64,000 bases of DNA from Sphagnum compactum. Its lineage: Eukaryota > Bryophyta > Sphagnopsida > Sphagnales. Below the pieces are notes generated by a model that worked only from the letters and a program-made list of their open reading frames with translations, did no database searches and was not told where the DNA came from. This document shows positions 24,623 to 36,559 of this stretch, in pieces. Location: the NCBI GenBank assembly GCA_965153455.1, contig OZ234499.1, positions 2,777,731 to 2,841,730 of the forward strand, in the 5' to 3' direction. Both the position numbers and the translations under genes were made by a program. Position 1 is the first letter of the stretch. Each line of letters starts with the position of its first letter.

Positions 24623-25858
24623 CGCTGCTCCGATCTCTGCAAAACACACACACACAAAACGCGGACTCTCGCCTCTCTCTCAAATTCTTCTCTAGCAATG
24701 TTTTTGTTTTGTCAATTTTGTGCTACCTATAGCCAGAATAGCTATCATCCATAGGAAGATTTAGCCAGATTTGGCTACAAGCTAAATATGAAAGAATTAA
24801 AAAAATAAAAACATCCCTTTAAATTTTATGCTGCCTACTTGAACCACCATGTTACATAGAAATTTGGCGATTTTTCTTAGATTCTAGCTGAATTGTGGCC
24901 ATTGAAAATCTTTTTAAAAAATTGATTTTAAAACTTTTTAATTTAATTTCTCTTTTTGGTTATGTATATAGCCGGGAAAAAAAAGAAAAGGCTGTTCTAG
25001 AGCTTTTATGATTGACGAGGCAGCCTTGTGTCAATTGGCCAGAAATGCTGGACGCTCGTGAGACCACATCATATTCAAGATCTTGAACGAGATCTTAAGC
25101 TTATCTCTAGATGTGCAAAATTGTGAACTGGAGAGAAAGACAAGAAAAAAAAGAACAATGTTTTGCCCAGAAAAAGAAAATTGTTGTGTTTGTTTGCAGA
25201 GGAGAATTTTACTATTTTTTAATTTAATTTTTAATTTTTATTTTGAACCCCTTCGAGAAGCTTTTTAAAGGTTGTGGGTGAGAAGTGAGAAAATAATTAA
25301 CACTCTCTATGTTGGATTTGGTAAGCCCTAGTAGAGGGCCAAAATAAGGGGGGTGTGAGTGGAGATGCTCTTCTTATCTAATTTTTTGATGTGCTCAGGC
25401 CCAAAGGTCAGTTCATGTCCTTCCTCATCAAGGCAAAATGATTTCCAAGTTGCAAGATTAAATTACTATTCTTATCTGCAAATTGTGAGGGTTTAGGGTT
25501 TTAGATTACTTTTTTAAGGATGTTAGGCTCCTCAGTTACATGGCGACTCCAAACATCTACACTACTAGAGTTGACCTGAGCTTAAGTTCAGATGCACTTA
25601 GCAGTAATTTAAAAAATCACTTAATTCTTGAGTTTTTTTAATTTCCTATTTTGGCAAAAACAGTTTCGCCAATTTAAAAAAAACAAAAACAAAAAAAGGG
25701 TGGTGATGCCCATGCAAGTGTCCCTTTTGTGCAGGAGGCCAAGATCTAGTTAGCCTAGCTAAAGGTCCTGAATGGCAACAATATTAAAAAAATTAGTGTC
25801 CAGGTTATTCACTGTTCTTTAATAATATTGTTATATTCATTACTTTAATATTATTTAG
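24623..25858. other. Upstream region of the ankyrin gene, no gene seen
   Basis: Holds the presumed promoter and leader of the minus-strand ankyrin gene, including a short CA/GT run at 24,648-24,655, then AT-rich DNA. No coding exon, RNA gene or element end recognised. Confidence 0.5.
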
Positions 25859-26009
25859 CATTACAAAATGTGGGTGCAGTTCATTAATCCCTGTTCACTA
25901 GACTAATGAATTCATTAAATCTTGAGAAAATCTTGCTCAATGCGATGAATGGATTCATTTCAAATCCAGTGAAATCACTTGGTGTGCAAAGATACTTTTT
26001 GTTGTAATG
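25859..26009. mobile_element. CACTA-type MITE, copy C
   Basis: Begins CATTACAAAATGTGGGTGC and ends TTTTTGTTGTAATG, giving short terminal inverted repeats. The interior follows the same order of motifs as the copies at 39.8, 43.2 and 55.6 kb (GTGGGTGCAGTTCA near the left end, TCCAGTGAAATCACTTGG near the right). No clean target duplication is visible. It lies about 480 bp beyond the bHLH stop codon. Confidence 0.75.
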
Positions 26010-26485
26010 GGACCAATATGAAAATACAAACATGCCAGCCATAGGCACATCAAAATAATATAATAATAATAATAACAATAATAACATGGGCTTGTCTAGC
26101 AACAAACCATGGTACAAAAATCACCATAAAGGATGATAACATCTAATAAGAGGGGCACGAAAACAACACTAGCTGAAATTGGAGAAAATCAAAGGGGGGG
26201 TGTCCCTTGATTCTATTAACTTGGGTTAGGGTTAAAGGTGAACAAAAGGCACAGATTTTGATCTGCCCATGGTTCACAGAAAGCCCTCCCAATTCTATTA
26301 TTTTGCTTGAAGCTCTACAGTGCCATGACTAGTCTGCATGAACATGAAGAAGAAGAAGATGAAGAAGCAGAAGAAGGAGGAGGAGGCGGAGGAAGACTAA
26401 CAACAAGTGGGTCATGGTTTTTTCTTCTTCTTCTTCTTAAAGTACACAACTCTCAAGCACCAACCATCCTACTAAAAGTTTTGTT

Positions 26486-26746
26486 CTATAGTATGAGTGG
26501 AGGTGGAGGGTTTGTAGGATCTTCCTCCATCAATTCCACACTAGGTTTTGGTTTGCATTCTTCCACAACATCCAGCTTCATGCTTTGTGCCACTGCCGCC
26601 ACCCCTGAAAATTCTGGTCCTGCAAGTTCCAGCAACTCCTGGACTGTATTTGGTAATGCTCCAAGCGCTTTTGGCCACAAGGAGTCGTCCTTGAGCATCT
26701 GGCAGGGGTGAAGGGACTACATATTAATGACACAAAATTTCAGGGA

Positions 26747-26790
<44 letters not shown>

Positions 26791-29700
26791 GTACACTGGA
26801 AAAATTAGACAGTCATTCTCAGCTTTCAAAAACTGTGTACCATGTACCAAGTTCTTTTCATCATGTACACAGTTGGCAGTGGCTATATTGACTTCTCTTA
26901 ACCATCATCAGATCTGGGACTTTGCAACATGTAGAAATACATGGTCACAAACACAGATTGGATAGTTCTGTAGGCGGCATGCATGGTAGCCCTCCAGAGT
27001 CTGCAGTTATTATACTCATCATTCTGGATCCCATGTTTTCCACCACTCTCCAATGTAGTCAAAGCTTTGCAAATTTGTCGGTCTTGAGACTGGGAATAAA
27101 ATATGTAACCCAGAGATAGACTGCATGTCTTTTGCAAGTATAAACTTGATAAGCTTACCTGAATCTGAAGTTCAAGGCACTGGACATAGTTGATGGCCTT
27201 CTCAAGCATCGTCACCATATCCACCTGTGGAAAAATGCATGCCCAATTTTGTAGGCTTCATCATCTAAACCATCATGGTAGTGAGATTCACACACTTACA
27301 GGTCCTACCCAACTCCTCCACAATAGCAGCAGCAGCAGCAGCAGCTAGTGGTGATGACAGATGGATCATTTACATGATGGGTTACATTCTATCTTTGACA
27401 AAAAACTACAAGCTTGGTGTTGGAACATCCTTCTTAAGGGAGATGTGAAGCAGGGAAATTTTTCTGTAATATATCAATGCCAGCTTCTTGTAAAGGTTTC
27501 CTGTTGGTTCTCAAATCAGACAATAAATTTTTTTAGCTGGTTATTGCAGTAAAATCATGTGAGTTGTTGCTCGAACTGCAGATAAATGATGTACACTGGG
27601 AGAAACTGCAAACCTTATCCCCATTAGGTATCAACGCTTGAAGGTACTTGAGTCGCTCACTTATTCGCTCCCTACGGACCTGTAGCACCGACAAAATATA
27701 TTCATAAAGATACATCTTCAGAGTTTTGAGATTTAACCAAAGGAAATCTCTCCTGGTGGTTCTTATATACAGTTGGCTCAGAGATATGAATGCATGTTGA
27801 AATTGTGCTCATAGAACAACATGAAGTTGTGTGAGTGGAGCTATACCCGAGCAGCAATGCTTTGTGGATCATTGGCACTGCCTTGACGTGCGCGAGGTTT
27901 CAGGTTGGTGTTGAGAGCAGGGCCAAGAGCCCTGCTGCTCCCACTTGTTGCTGTGCTCTGTGAAACTTGCTTGTGGGCCGCTGTGCTCAGGTATTCCAAT
28001 CGGCTGCACCCATGATCCTGACCTGACCACAGCATACCTCCAGCTGCTGCTGACTTCTTCCCTGAATCCTGAAAGATTCCTTGAAAGCTGTCCCCTTGCT
28101 GAAAAATACAACACAGACAACCCCCGCAACCATACATCCCCACAAAACAAATTCCTTAGTCTCTTTCATGCACTTGCTTGTCACACACACTCCTCCATTG
28201 CCTGCTGGCAAAGTTCCATTTCTGCAATCAATGAAGTAGTCAACAAGAGTAAAAGTGGGGATGATGCCAGTGGCTCCTCATCCATACTTCATTGTCCGTG
28301 CCCATGTGGAGGAACGTCGATCAGGGGAGACCTGTTAGAGACTTGTCTAATGTATGTCATGCTGTGAAGCTTGCACATCTGTGTATAATCAGATCCAGAT
28401 TTTTAACTTAGAAAAAATCACAGATCAGAGACTTGTCAACAAATTTGGTAACAGCAATAATATCCCCATAAGAGTTTCTCATGTTGTTGGATCAATGTCA
28501 ACTCTGTAGAGCATCGAAGCAAAGAAAACTTCAGTGGTCATGCATTGTCATGAGAAAATGGTAACTGTTGCCACATGTTCACTCTTAGGACCTTTGCTGA
28601 AAGAACGAACATGGGCTTTGTGCATCTGAACAGTGGGCTCCTCACTGACAGACAGAGCACATGGCCATTGAGGAAGAAGACTGGATCCTGGTGAGAAGGA
28701 CCTGAGCACTGTAGAAGGAGAACATGGGCTTTGTGAAGAAGAAGACACATCCTGCTGATGAGAAGCATAACGTTATCACTGAAAGAGAACATGGATCTAG
28801 TTATGAAGAACATAATCAGTGAGATGGACCTCACTGCACAAGCAGTGGGATTTGTGAAGGAAGGACCTCATGTTCAAAAGAGAATGTCATGGGTTTTGTG
28901 AAGAAGACAGATCCTGATGTGAAGGAAGGACATTACTGAAGGAGACATGAGCTTTGAGAAGAAGATGGATTCTGATGTGAAGGAAGTACCTCGAAAGTGA
29001 GAGAGACATGGGCTTTGAGAAGAATCTTATGGATCCTGATGTGAAGGAAGGACCTCGCTGAAAGAGAACATGGGCTTGATTTGTGTGGTGTGTCTGCTGA
29101 GACATCTGTTGGTCACCCCAGAGAGGAAGAAGGAGAAGAAGAAGAAGAAGAGAGCACACACTGGATAAGAGGATCTCACCAAGATAGATCGCTTGCGAGG
29201 ATTGGTGAATGCTGTGTTTCCAGAGGAGGCAGCAGGAGGACATCTTGGCAAGGCACACTTTAAAGTGGTAGTAGTAGTTGTTGCTGCTGTTTCAGGCTGC
29301 TGCATCAGGACAATGCTTGTTGTTTTCCCATCCACGGGTCCCTGCAGCCCTGTGTGGACTCTGCTGCCTCCCAGCTGCTGCACAGCTCCAACTGCCACTG
29401 CAGCAGCAGCAGCAGCAGCCGAGACAGGAGACATCCTGGAAGACCATTCAATCCTTGGCACCTGCGTTGCTGCTCCTCCTCCTGATTTGATCCCACCCGG
29501 TTGTTGCTGCTGCTGCTGCTGCTGCTTTGATCCAGCAATCCGCTGTACAGCAGATCCACAGGCTAGTTGCTGTGCTGCATTGAAATCTGTGGTGGCTGCA
29601 GAAGAACTGCTGCCTTTGTTTTCGAGCCATACTCGACGCGCTGCTAAGGCGCTATCCTGCCTCTCACCAGCAGCAGCACTGCTGACATAGGGACCTGGGT

Positions 29701-30880
29701 TGAAGCTGGCCATGCTCTTCATCCCTCCTGCTGCTGTTGTTGCTGCAATGCCCGTGACCCGTCGCTGTATCTCCTGCTGCGCAACATTGGTGGCTGCTGC
29801 AGGCCCCCCATTGCCGCTGCGACTGAACCCCCCTAGACTCGCTGCAGAGCTCGAGCCACAAACCGGAGAATTCATCACTCCTGTGATCCCTCCCCCGCCC
29901 GGAACAATCGGAAGCTGAAGAAGCTGTTGCTGCTGCGGATGCAAAAGATTTGTTCCCTCCAGACGACAATCCCGACCTCCTGTGCCTCCTCCTCCTCCTC
30001 CTCCTGTCGCATACATTCCTCCTGGCACTGTGCTAAAGCTGTGGCTACTGCTTCTGTCCACAGCCTTTCTGCAGGGGGTTCCAGCTGCTGCCGCTGGAGC
30101 TTGGAGCGCCGAGATCTTCTTGTCACGCTGCATCGAAGAAGCAGCAGCTGCTCCATAAGAAGCAGCTGCTGCGCTCTCTCCATTAGGCTTCAAGCCATGA
30201 GCAGCGGAAGCTTGCAAACTATTGTTACAGTATCCCGGCGACTGCTGCAATGCGCAATTGGAAGCTGCAGCCATTGACATCGATTCTGTAGCAGGACCTT
30301 GCACGGTGCTGTTGTGGGAATAGCAGCACTGCGCGACTTGCATCAACTTGTGCATCGCTGAAGCAGCAGCAGCAGCAGCAGGTCCCGTGCCGTAGAGCTC
30401 GGTTGCTAGAGAGCTGCTGCTGCTGTTGTGAGATCCCCCCCACAGACCATCAGCAGCACCAGACTGACAAAGCATGTTCGAAAGCTCCGGCGGACTAGAA
30501 GAAGAGGACTGATCGAGCTGCTGGTGCTGCTGGATCAAACGACTAGGATGCCGCCGTCGCCGCCGCTGCTGCTGGTGGTTCAAAGAGACGCCGGTGTCGA
30601 CAAGGTGAAGAGACGACGGCGTGCACATGAGCGTGGACATGTCGTGAATTTCGTGAGCTGATCGGGCTGCTGCATGCAACCAGCTGCTGCTGCTGTCATT
30701 CCAACACGGAAGGAAAGCTGGCGACTGTGGCATACAACCACCGTGGTCTGCCACGCTCGCAATATGGTTGTTGTTGTGATCAGGATGATGAGGCCCAACG
30801 TTGTTGTACATGAGCGCCGCTGCTTGCTGCTGCAGAGACGCTTGCGCCTCGTACGCCTGCCATAATCCAACATCTTCCAT
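26486..30880 (-). CDS. bHLH transcription factor, RSL-like (group VIII) with long low-complexity N-terminal region
   Basis: Five exons: 30,880-29,180, 28,098-27,847, 27,679-27,614, 27,224-27,159 and 26,698-26,486. All four introns are GT-AG and phase 0, giving 765 residues. Exon 1 (567 residues) is rich in Ser, Gln, Ala, Gly and Thr, with an eight-glutamine run and CAG-type tracts. The bHLH spans exons 2-4: RQGSANDPQSIAAR, then RRERISERLKYLQALIPNG, then KVDMVTMLEKAINYVQCLE, followed by MLKDDSLWPKALG and an LPNTVQELLELAGPEFSG tail. Ala sits where canonical E-box binders have Glu, as is known for group VIII factors (RSL, HEC, IND), so the family is inferred as RSL-like. Such proteins act in the nucleus as dimers; RSL members control rhizoid or root-hair growth. 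The open frame continues upstream to about 31,009 (EDEDEHLVDASELLG) but has no ATG before 30,880, so an upstream coding exon is possible. Confidence 0.88.
26749..26784. repeat. (TC)n microsatellite in bHLH intron 4
   Basis: About 18 uninterrupted TC units inside the 460-bp fourth intron (27,158-26,699), about 50 bp from its 3' splice site on the minus strand. Confidence 0.9.
28600..29075. repeat. Degenerate minisatellite inside bHLH intron 1
   Basis: About eight irregular copies of a 50-65 bp unit with the core GAACATGGGCTTTGTGAAGAAGA, followed by TCCTGATGTGAAGGAAGGACCT. It fills nearly half of the 1,081-bp first intron (29,179-28,099). Unlike the COA5 array it lies outside the predicted coding sequence. 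Confidence 0.82.
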
Positions 30881-30998
30881 CACTCCCAGCAGCTCGCTCG
30901 CGTCGACCAAGTGCTCGTCCTCGTCCTCTTGTCCTCTCGAGATCCCTGAGCTTGGAGCTGATCGGAACTCGACTTCCACCAGCACTACCGAAGACTTA

Positions 30999-31046
30999 TT
31001 ACCTGCCTTTCACCAGCTCTGCTGCTGCTGCTTCGTAACACAGCAT
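30999..31046 (-). promoter_or_regulatory. Possible upstream ORF in the bHLH leader
   Basis: ATG at 31,046 opens a 15-codon frame ending TAA at 30,999, in a different frame from the bHLH and 119 bp before its first ATG. If this DNA is in the mature leader it could act as a uORF. Its last codons overlap a good donor-like sequence (GGCAG|GTAATAAG), so it may instead be the end of a 5' exon. Confidence 0.3.
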
Positions 31047-32240
31047 GAGATCGATCGCGCCTGCCTGCAGGGAAGGAATACAAACAGGAGCCTTTGTTCA
31101 ACAGAATTCTTCACGCAACGACAACCCATCATGCATGCATGACGAAGCTCATCACAAGCTCCTCGCCAAGCCAAGGAGGAAACAAAACCATCCGTGCCCT
31201 GAGCAGCTCGTAAGAACACCATTGGATTCATGCAGCAAGCAAGCTCTCCGCCAAGAGTTTCTTTCTCAAGATTTCCACTATGTCAACAGGACTCTGATTC
31301 TTTCTCCAGGCAATCCATCCAAGCTGCTTCCTTCAATGCAATTATTGTTCTTCACAAAACCACCCGTGACCAGCGACGATCTCATTCAAGAGCAGCAGCA
31401 GCAGCTCATGTGATCAATCTCGAACTTCAGGAAAACCCATAGATCTTCACTACTGACTATTGCAACAACAACAACAAGTACTACTACTACTACCTGAGGC
31501 TGGCGAGCTTAGAGCTGCTGCAGCTAGTAGCAACAAATCACAAGAAACCCATCTACCGATCTCCAAGATTCAAGCAACCCCATTTACCTCAGAATGTCGT
31601 CTCCTCTGGACAATTTCTTCACCCAAATGCTGATGCTGTGGCTGTTTTCCAATGGATGTCCAGCGCTTCTGCTTCTTGTGCTTCTTGTGCTTTTCTTGTT
31701 CTTTGTTTGTTTGTTTGTTTGTTTGTGTGTAAAATAAATCTTTTTTGTCATCAAGGTTCAGCAGCAGCATCGGCTGCCACAGTAGTCTCGACAAGTTCGC
31801 ATCTTGAAAGCTCTGGCGACGTAGTTACCAAACCATAAATTCCCGAACTTCAAAGCCAGCGCCATGGACACACACACACAGACTACTCAAGTCTACAGAC
31901 AGACTGTATATATATAACTCTCAGAAACAACACATCATCAACACTTCCATTGTATTTCTTTAACAACCCAAGAAATTCAACAAACACAACAGAAGACAAA
32001 CAAACAAACAAACAAAAACACACACAAACAACAACAACAACAGAAGATCGTGATCCGCAGGCCTGATGCAAAGACCAAAGAAGGACAGCAAGCGAGGAAG
32101 GAGAGGGAGAGCGAGAGAGAGAGTGTGTGTGTGTAGAGAACAACGAGGAAGAGGACAAGTGCGCTTTGGAGTATTTGTGGGCTGTTTTTTTTTCCTATTT
32201 TTTTTCTTTTTTCCCAATTAAGTAGGCTAGGCTAGTGTTT
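31047..32240 (-). other. Presumed 5' leader and promoter of the bHLH gene
   Basis: Less AT-rich than the surroundings, with CTG/CAG-like runs, GTTT repeats at 31,705-31,726, a CA run at 31,870-31,881 and a GA/GT run at 32,101-32,133. Long transcribed leaders of this composition are common for plant regulatory genes. No coding exon or TATA element could be assigned with confidence. Confidence 0.4.
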
Positions 32241-32299
32241 GTCTTTGGTGGGGGAGGGAGAGGGGAAGGGGCTAAGGGTGGGGATGGAGGAGGGGCTGT
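32241..32299 (+). promoter_or_regulatory. G-rich purine tract upstream of the bHLH gene
   Basis: A run of GGGGGAGGGAGAGGGGAAGGGG-type sequence on the plus strand, spaced so that a G-quadruplex could form. It lies about 1.4 kb upstream of the bHLH start on the non-template strand's complement. Regulatory function is inferred only. Confidence 0.3.
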
Positions 32300-33921
32300 G
32301 CTAATTTAATACTTTGAAACTTGGGTGCCCACTTGCTACTACCACCTAAGTACATGAATTATTTTTAGGGGGAAGAATTTTGGGGTTCGGAAGTTGGAAC
32401 ACTCCGTTATTTATTTTGTGTTTTTTTTTTTCCTGGGGATATTTTTCTGGAATTTAAATAATTAGGAATTCCTTAGTACATTAATTCCAATAATTATTAC
32501 TTTTTTGGGTTTCACATGATTTATCACCTGATTACTATATTTCCTTCATTTCTAAATTCTTAGTAATTTTGGGGAGAAAATTTTAGGATTTTAAAAAGGA
32601 AATCCTTTGTCAAAAAAAAATTTTTTGGGGGGTTTTGTGAATCACATGGTTTAGGTTTTTCTTTTTCTTTTTATCTTCCTTAAATTATCAGCAATTCATA
32701 TTTCAGTTATTTTTTCTTTTTCGTTTGGGTGAGACAATTTCGAAGCAAACAAAGTAAGTCGGTTTTTTTTTTTTTTTTCTCTTTCCCAAGTCAGGTTTTT
32801 TATCAGTTAAAAACTTGGCTGCTAATTCTTTGATCTTTTAGGGTGAATTTTTAAAGCTAGGTTTGGTGTTGGGAACAAATTTACGATTGTTAAATGAAAT
32901 GTTTATTAAACTCTAATTAATAATGCTTTTGTTTGACATGATTTGTTTCACATAATTTATTTTTTAATTTGCTTTTTCTTTTTTATTCCCTAATTGATCA
33001 CTTAGTTAAATTTTACTTTTGTTTTTTTCTTTGGGGGAGGAGGCAATTTCAAATCATTGTTTCATGTGATTCATTTCACTCTTTATTTTTTATTTAAAAA
33101 ATTCTCTTTTCAAAATTTCAGTATTTTTTTTTCTTCTTTTAAAGGGAGAACATTGAAGCAAGAAGGACGCTTGTACTAAAATTCTTTGGGGTGAGTGGGT
33201 TTTTGGGGGGCGGGGACTCAATTGGACCCAACCAAACAAGTTAGGGGCGGTGTGTGTGAAAACACCGACGAATATAGTAGATATGACGTAAACTTGTCAA
33301 ACTTTATTATCCGAAGCCGCCCGGATGAAGAAGAAAATGAGGCTTTCTATTCTTTCAAACAAACCCTTTTAAAAAGAAAAATAAAATGTTGGGTAAAAAA
33401 AAAAAAAAAGACCTTTTGAGGCTAGAAGCATGCTTTGAAAACCTATTAGGTATTATTATTTATTATTATTGTCTAGGGACAGATGAGGGGCCCTGGTTTG
33501 AATATTCAAGTTCTCTTTCTGTAAAGAAACCTTCACAACAACCAAACTGTCGGGTGAGAAGTACATTATCAAAACATAAAACCCTGTGTTCGTGTCTGCT
33601 CTGCAAGTTTTAAAATAATATCAAAGCTTAAAGTAGGTATGTCACACCATCCCAAATGAGATAAGATTCATTATCGAGAGGGGGTGAGCATGGGAGCGTA
33701 GTAGTACGAACAAACAAAGCGCAGCAGCACAACAACGTAGAGAAAGAGAAAACGGCGTGCTGAAAATTGAGTGAGTGCGTTCTACCAAAAGGGATCATTG
33801 GGTCATCCTAGTAGACGTCACAACACAACAACAGAGTGTAATACATGTGAGAACTAGCAAACTACCATCACAGCAGATAAGAAAGGGATCAGGACTGACA
33901 TTGAAACAAATTGAGCAAGAG

Positions 33922-33942
33922 GAGAGAGAGAGAGAGAGAGAG
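33922..33942. repeat. (GA)n microsatellite
   Basis: Uninterrupted GA run in intergenic DNA. Confidence 0.9.
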
Positions 33943-35010
33943 ATGATTAAGAAGAAGAACAAGAAGAAAAGCCCCTCTAGTATTACTTACTTATACATAC
34001 ATAGAGGCTAAACCAAGTCTCTTAATCAGCCCTTTTTTGAGACTCAACCGAGTCACTAATAGTCCCTCCCCTGTGTAACACCTGTGGCAATCGTTCATAA
34101 TTCCCTCATACTCTGAATAGCAAGTGGTTTTGTGCAGTGTGGTCTGGTGAAGAAGCATGGTGCTATTACAGAAAAGCAAACAAATGGTCTAGATCCGTAC
34201 ACCAGTTTATGATACATATATTGACCTGAATTGTTTGTAAAAGGATTTTGTGTATATATACATATATGCATATACTTATGTCATATACGTCAGTCGGAAA
34301 TAGACCATCGGTATCAATATTACATATTTTAAAACCTGAACTAATTTTTGTTTGAAATTTTCTGTTTGATTGACGAACCCATCTTCCCTTTGGAAAAGGA
34401 AGGTGGTTTCAAATTACAAAGGAAAATAAATCTAATTGACTCTAAACACGGAGCATATCGAAGTTCATCATTGTAAGTTATTTAATACTAGTCACTATGC
34501 ACACTTGTAAAGACAAAAATGAAGCCATCTAGACATAACATCACTATTGCTTGTAACCTTTTTCTTCGACACAAATATATCTTGCATCCACATTGTAGAT
34601 GACACCCAAATAAATCACTTGTAAACAAATGAAATTAGGCTAGTTAAGAGAACGACACTAGCCTAGTTAGTTTTGCGATCATTCACTATCCTAGAATCAT
34701 CCAAATTCTCTCACACTTTCTCAAATTCATATATATTGTCCCATTTTCATTAAGTTCATCCATATTCTCTCACTTGTCACAAAATTCAATTGTTGTCATC
34801 CCATTTCCCCACCTGAGTTCATCCAAATTCTCACTCTCCCAAATTCATGTATTCTATCATCCTACGTTGTATATCACCCATTGTCCAGTTGGTTACCTTG
34901 CGTTCCAACTTTGTGCACAAAGTTGAGAGCATGTACGATTTCCTTAGGTTCATGCATTGTCCAATGTCCTAGGGTTAAGAGCATTAGCTCGCTCTGACTA
35001 ATAATCCCTC

Positions 35011-35052
35011 GAGGAGGAGGAGGAGGAGGAGGAGGAGCAGCAGCAGCTGCAG
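35011..35052. repeat. (GAG)n/(CAG)n compound microsatellite
   Basis: About nine GAG units followed by CAG units in a slightly less AT-rich island (34.98-35.15 kb). No open frame continues out of it, so it is not taken as coding. Confidence 0.85.
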
Positions 35053-36438
35053 CAGGTCTTTAGCATAAAAGCTTGCCTAGTGTATTATGATGCAGGGGGG
35101 CGAGGGAGGTTCTGGCTGGCCGACCGAAGAGTTGAGTGAGGAAGGAAGTGACAGTAATTTATGTACTATCAAGTGTGGCACCGATTGATAATACCGTGTC
35201 TCACACGTGTTTGTTTGCTTGCTTGCTTTTGTGCCTGCAAACAATACATGAACAAAGAAGAGCAGAGAGCCTGCATCAACAGTTTTTTGAAAGGAAACAC
35301 ATTTGCAGGCCCTCTCGTCCCATAGTTGTTGTTATTTCTGACAGACTTGCTTGTATACATAAACAAAATCCCTTAAGCTACTATACTCTATAATGATTCT
35401 CAACACTATATCCCTGCCTTACAAGGCAGGGCCAACAAATAACGACTAACTAACGAACTGTATCTATCTGCACACTAACAATGTATGTACTTACATATGT
35501 ACGTACATACGACAATCGATTATCTTCTCCAACAGTGAAGAATAACTAACAACCTTGGAGAATATTAACTGCACAGACAGAATCGTGACCAAAACCCCGT
35601 ACAGAAGGGGAATTTGGTCTTTGTGGAACTCTTTTGATCAATTGGGTTTTACATAAGAATCAGCCCAAAACCAAAAGCACTCTAGGTAGCGGTAGTAGTA
35701 GTATCAGTTGGGCTATCCAATTCAATTTTTCGTTGTATAGTTATAATTATACAATTTTAATGAAAATTTTACACTGTTGAATAATAATAATAATAATCCG
35801 TCCTTTCCTTTTTGGTTCATATTAATACTTTTTTAGGGTTTTTATATCATTTAAATGTTTAATTTCAATATTTAAATATTGAAATAAAAATAAAACATTT
35901 GCTGCTTTGCTCAGATTTGCCCAGTTTGCTGCTGATTTCTCATGACCCCACAACTTCCCCACAAATAGCTTAACTTAATTTTAACTTAATTAGCTATTAA
36001 TTTGTGTTTAGTTTGGTGGATCCCTTCCTTGGAACAGAAATCTAGTGTTTTTAAATAAGCTTGACTGTTGTTGTATATGAAAAGATGCTCTGGACAAAAG
36101 AAAGGGCCTACTACCCCACCCCCCCCGCCCCCCCCCCCCTTGTGTGGCACAAACAGGTCACAAGCAAGTGCAACTGAGTGGGCTTCCTCCTTCTATTAAG
36201 CTAAGTCAATCTGTATGGGATGGGGGCCCTATATTAAGAGCAAACTTAATACATTTGAGGGCTAATGCCCATTTTCATATATACCCAAAACATGACAATT
36301 TGCTGACAATTTGCTATTTATATGTAACCACCCCCCAAAAAGAAACCCTGAATTGGGTTTGCATGTGTGTCATGTTATGAGATTGGCACCCACAAAAATA
36401 ATAAAATATATATCTTCATGACCCTTGTCTAATGTCAG

Positions 36439-36535
36439 GGCCACAGTGAACCAACAACAGTCACCAGCACACCAGTTTGTATGGATGGTGGATGGAGAAG
36501 GAACTTTTTTCAGTTCCCTACCTAACCATGGTGGT
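36439..36535. mobile_element. Partial inverted copy of the 38.4-kb MITE
   Basis: GGCCACAGTGAACCAACAACA followed by CACCAGCACACCAG, GGAACT..TTCAGTTCC and ACCATGGTGGT is the reverse complement of the right half of the element at 38,371-38,706. Only this half is present; the foldback element starts just beyond it. Confidence 0.75.
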
Positions 36536-36559
36536 CACCTCAATTGCTATTTGCAGCTT

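Larger units (their letters stand above)
32300..36438. other. Intergenic AT-rich DNA with simple repeats
   Basis: No gene recognised. Holds T-rich stretches (32.4-33.2 kb), a (GA)n run at 33,922-33,942, a GAG run grading into CAG at 35,011-35,052, ATA and ACGTAC runs near 34.26 and 35.49 kb, and a C-rich run at 36,114-36,139. Open frames here are short and unlike known proteins. Confidence 0.5.

Noticed and set aside
24622-24655. Start of the ankyrin gene at 24,655
   Set aside because: The codon is GTG within a GT run and is followed by a likely splice acceptor. ATG 24,622 gives the expected protein length.
29193-29690. 165-codon plus-strand open frame
   Set aside because: It is antisense to bHLH exon 1; CAG/CTG-rich sequence stays open in several frames. 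Spliced continuity supports only the minus strand.
30880-30985. Start of the bHLH at 30,985
   Set aside because: The codon there is GTG, not ATG; plant nuclear genes rarely start so. ATG 30,880 is used instead.
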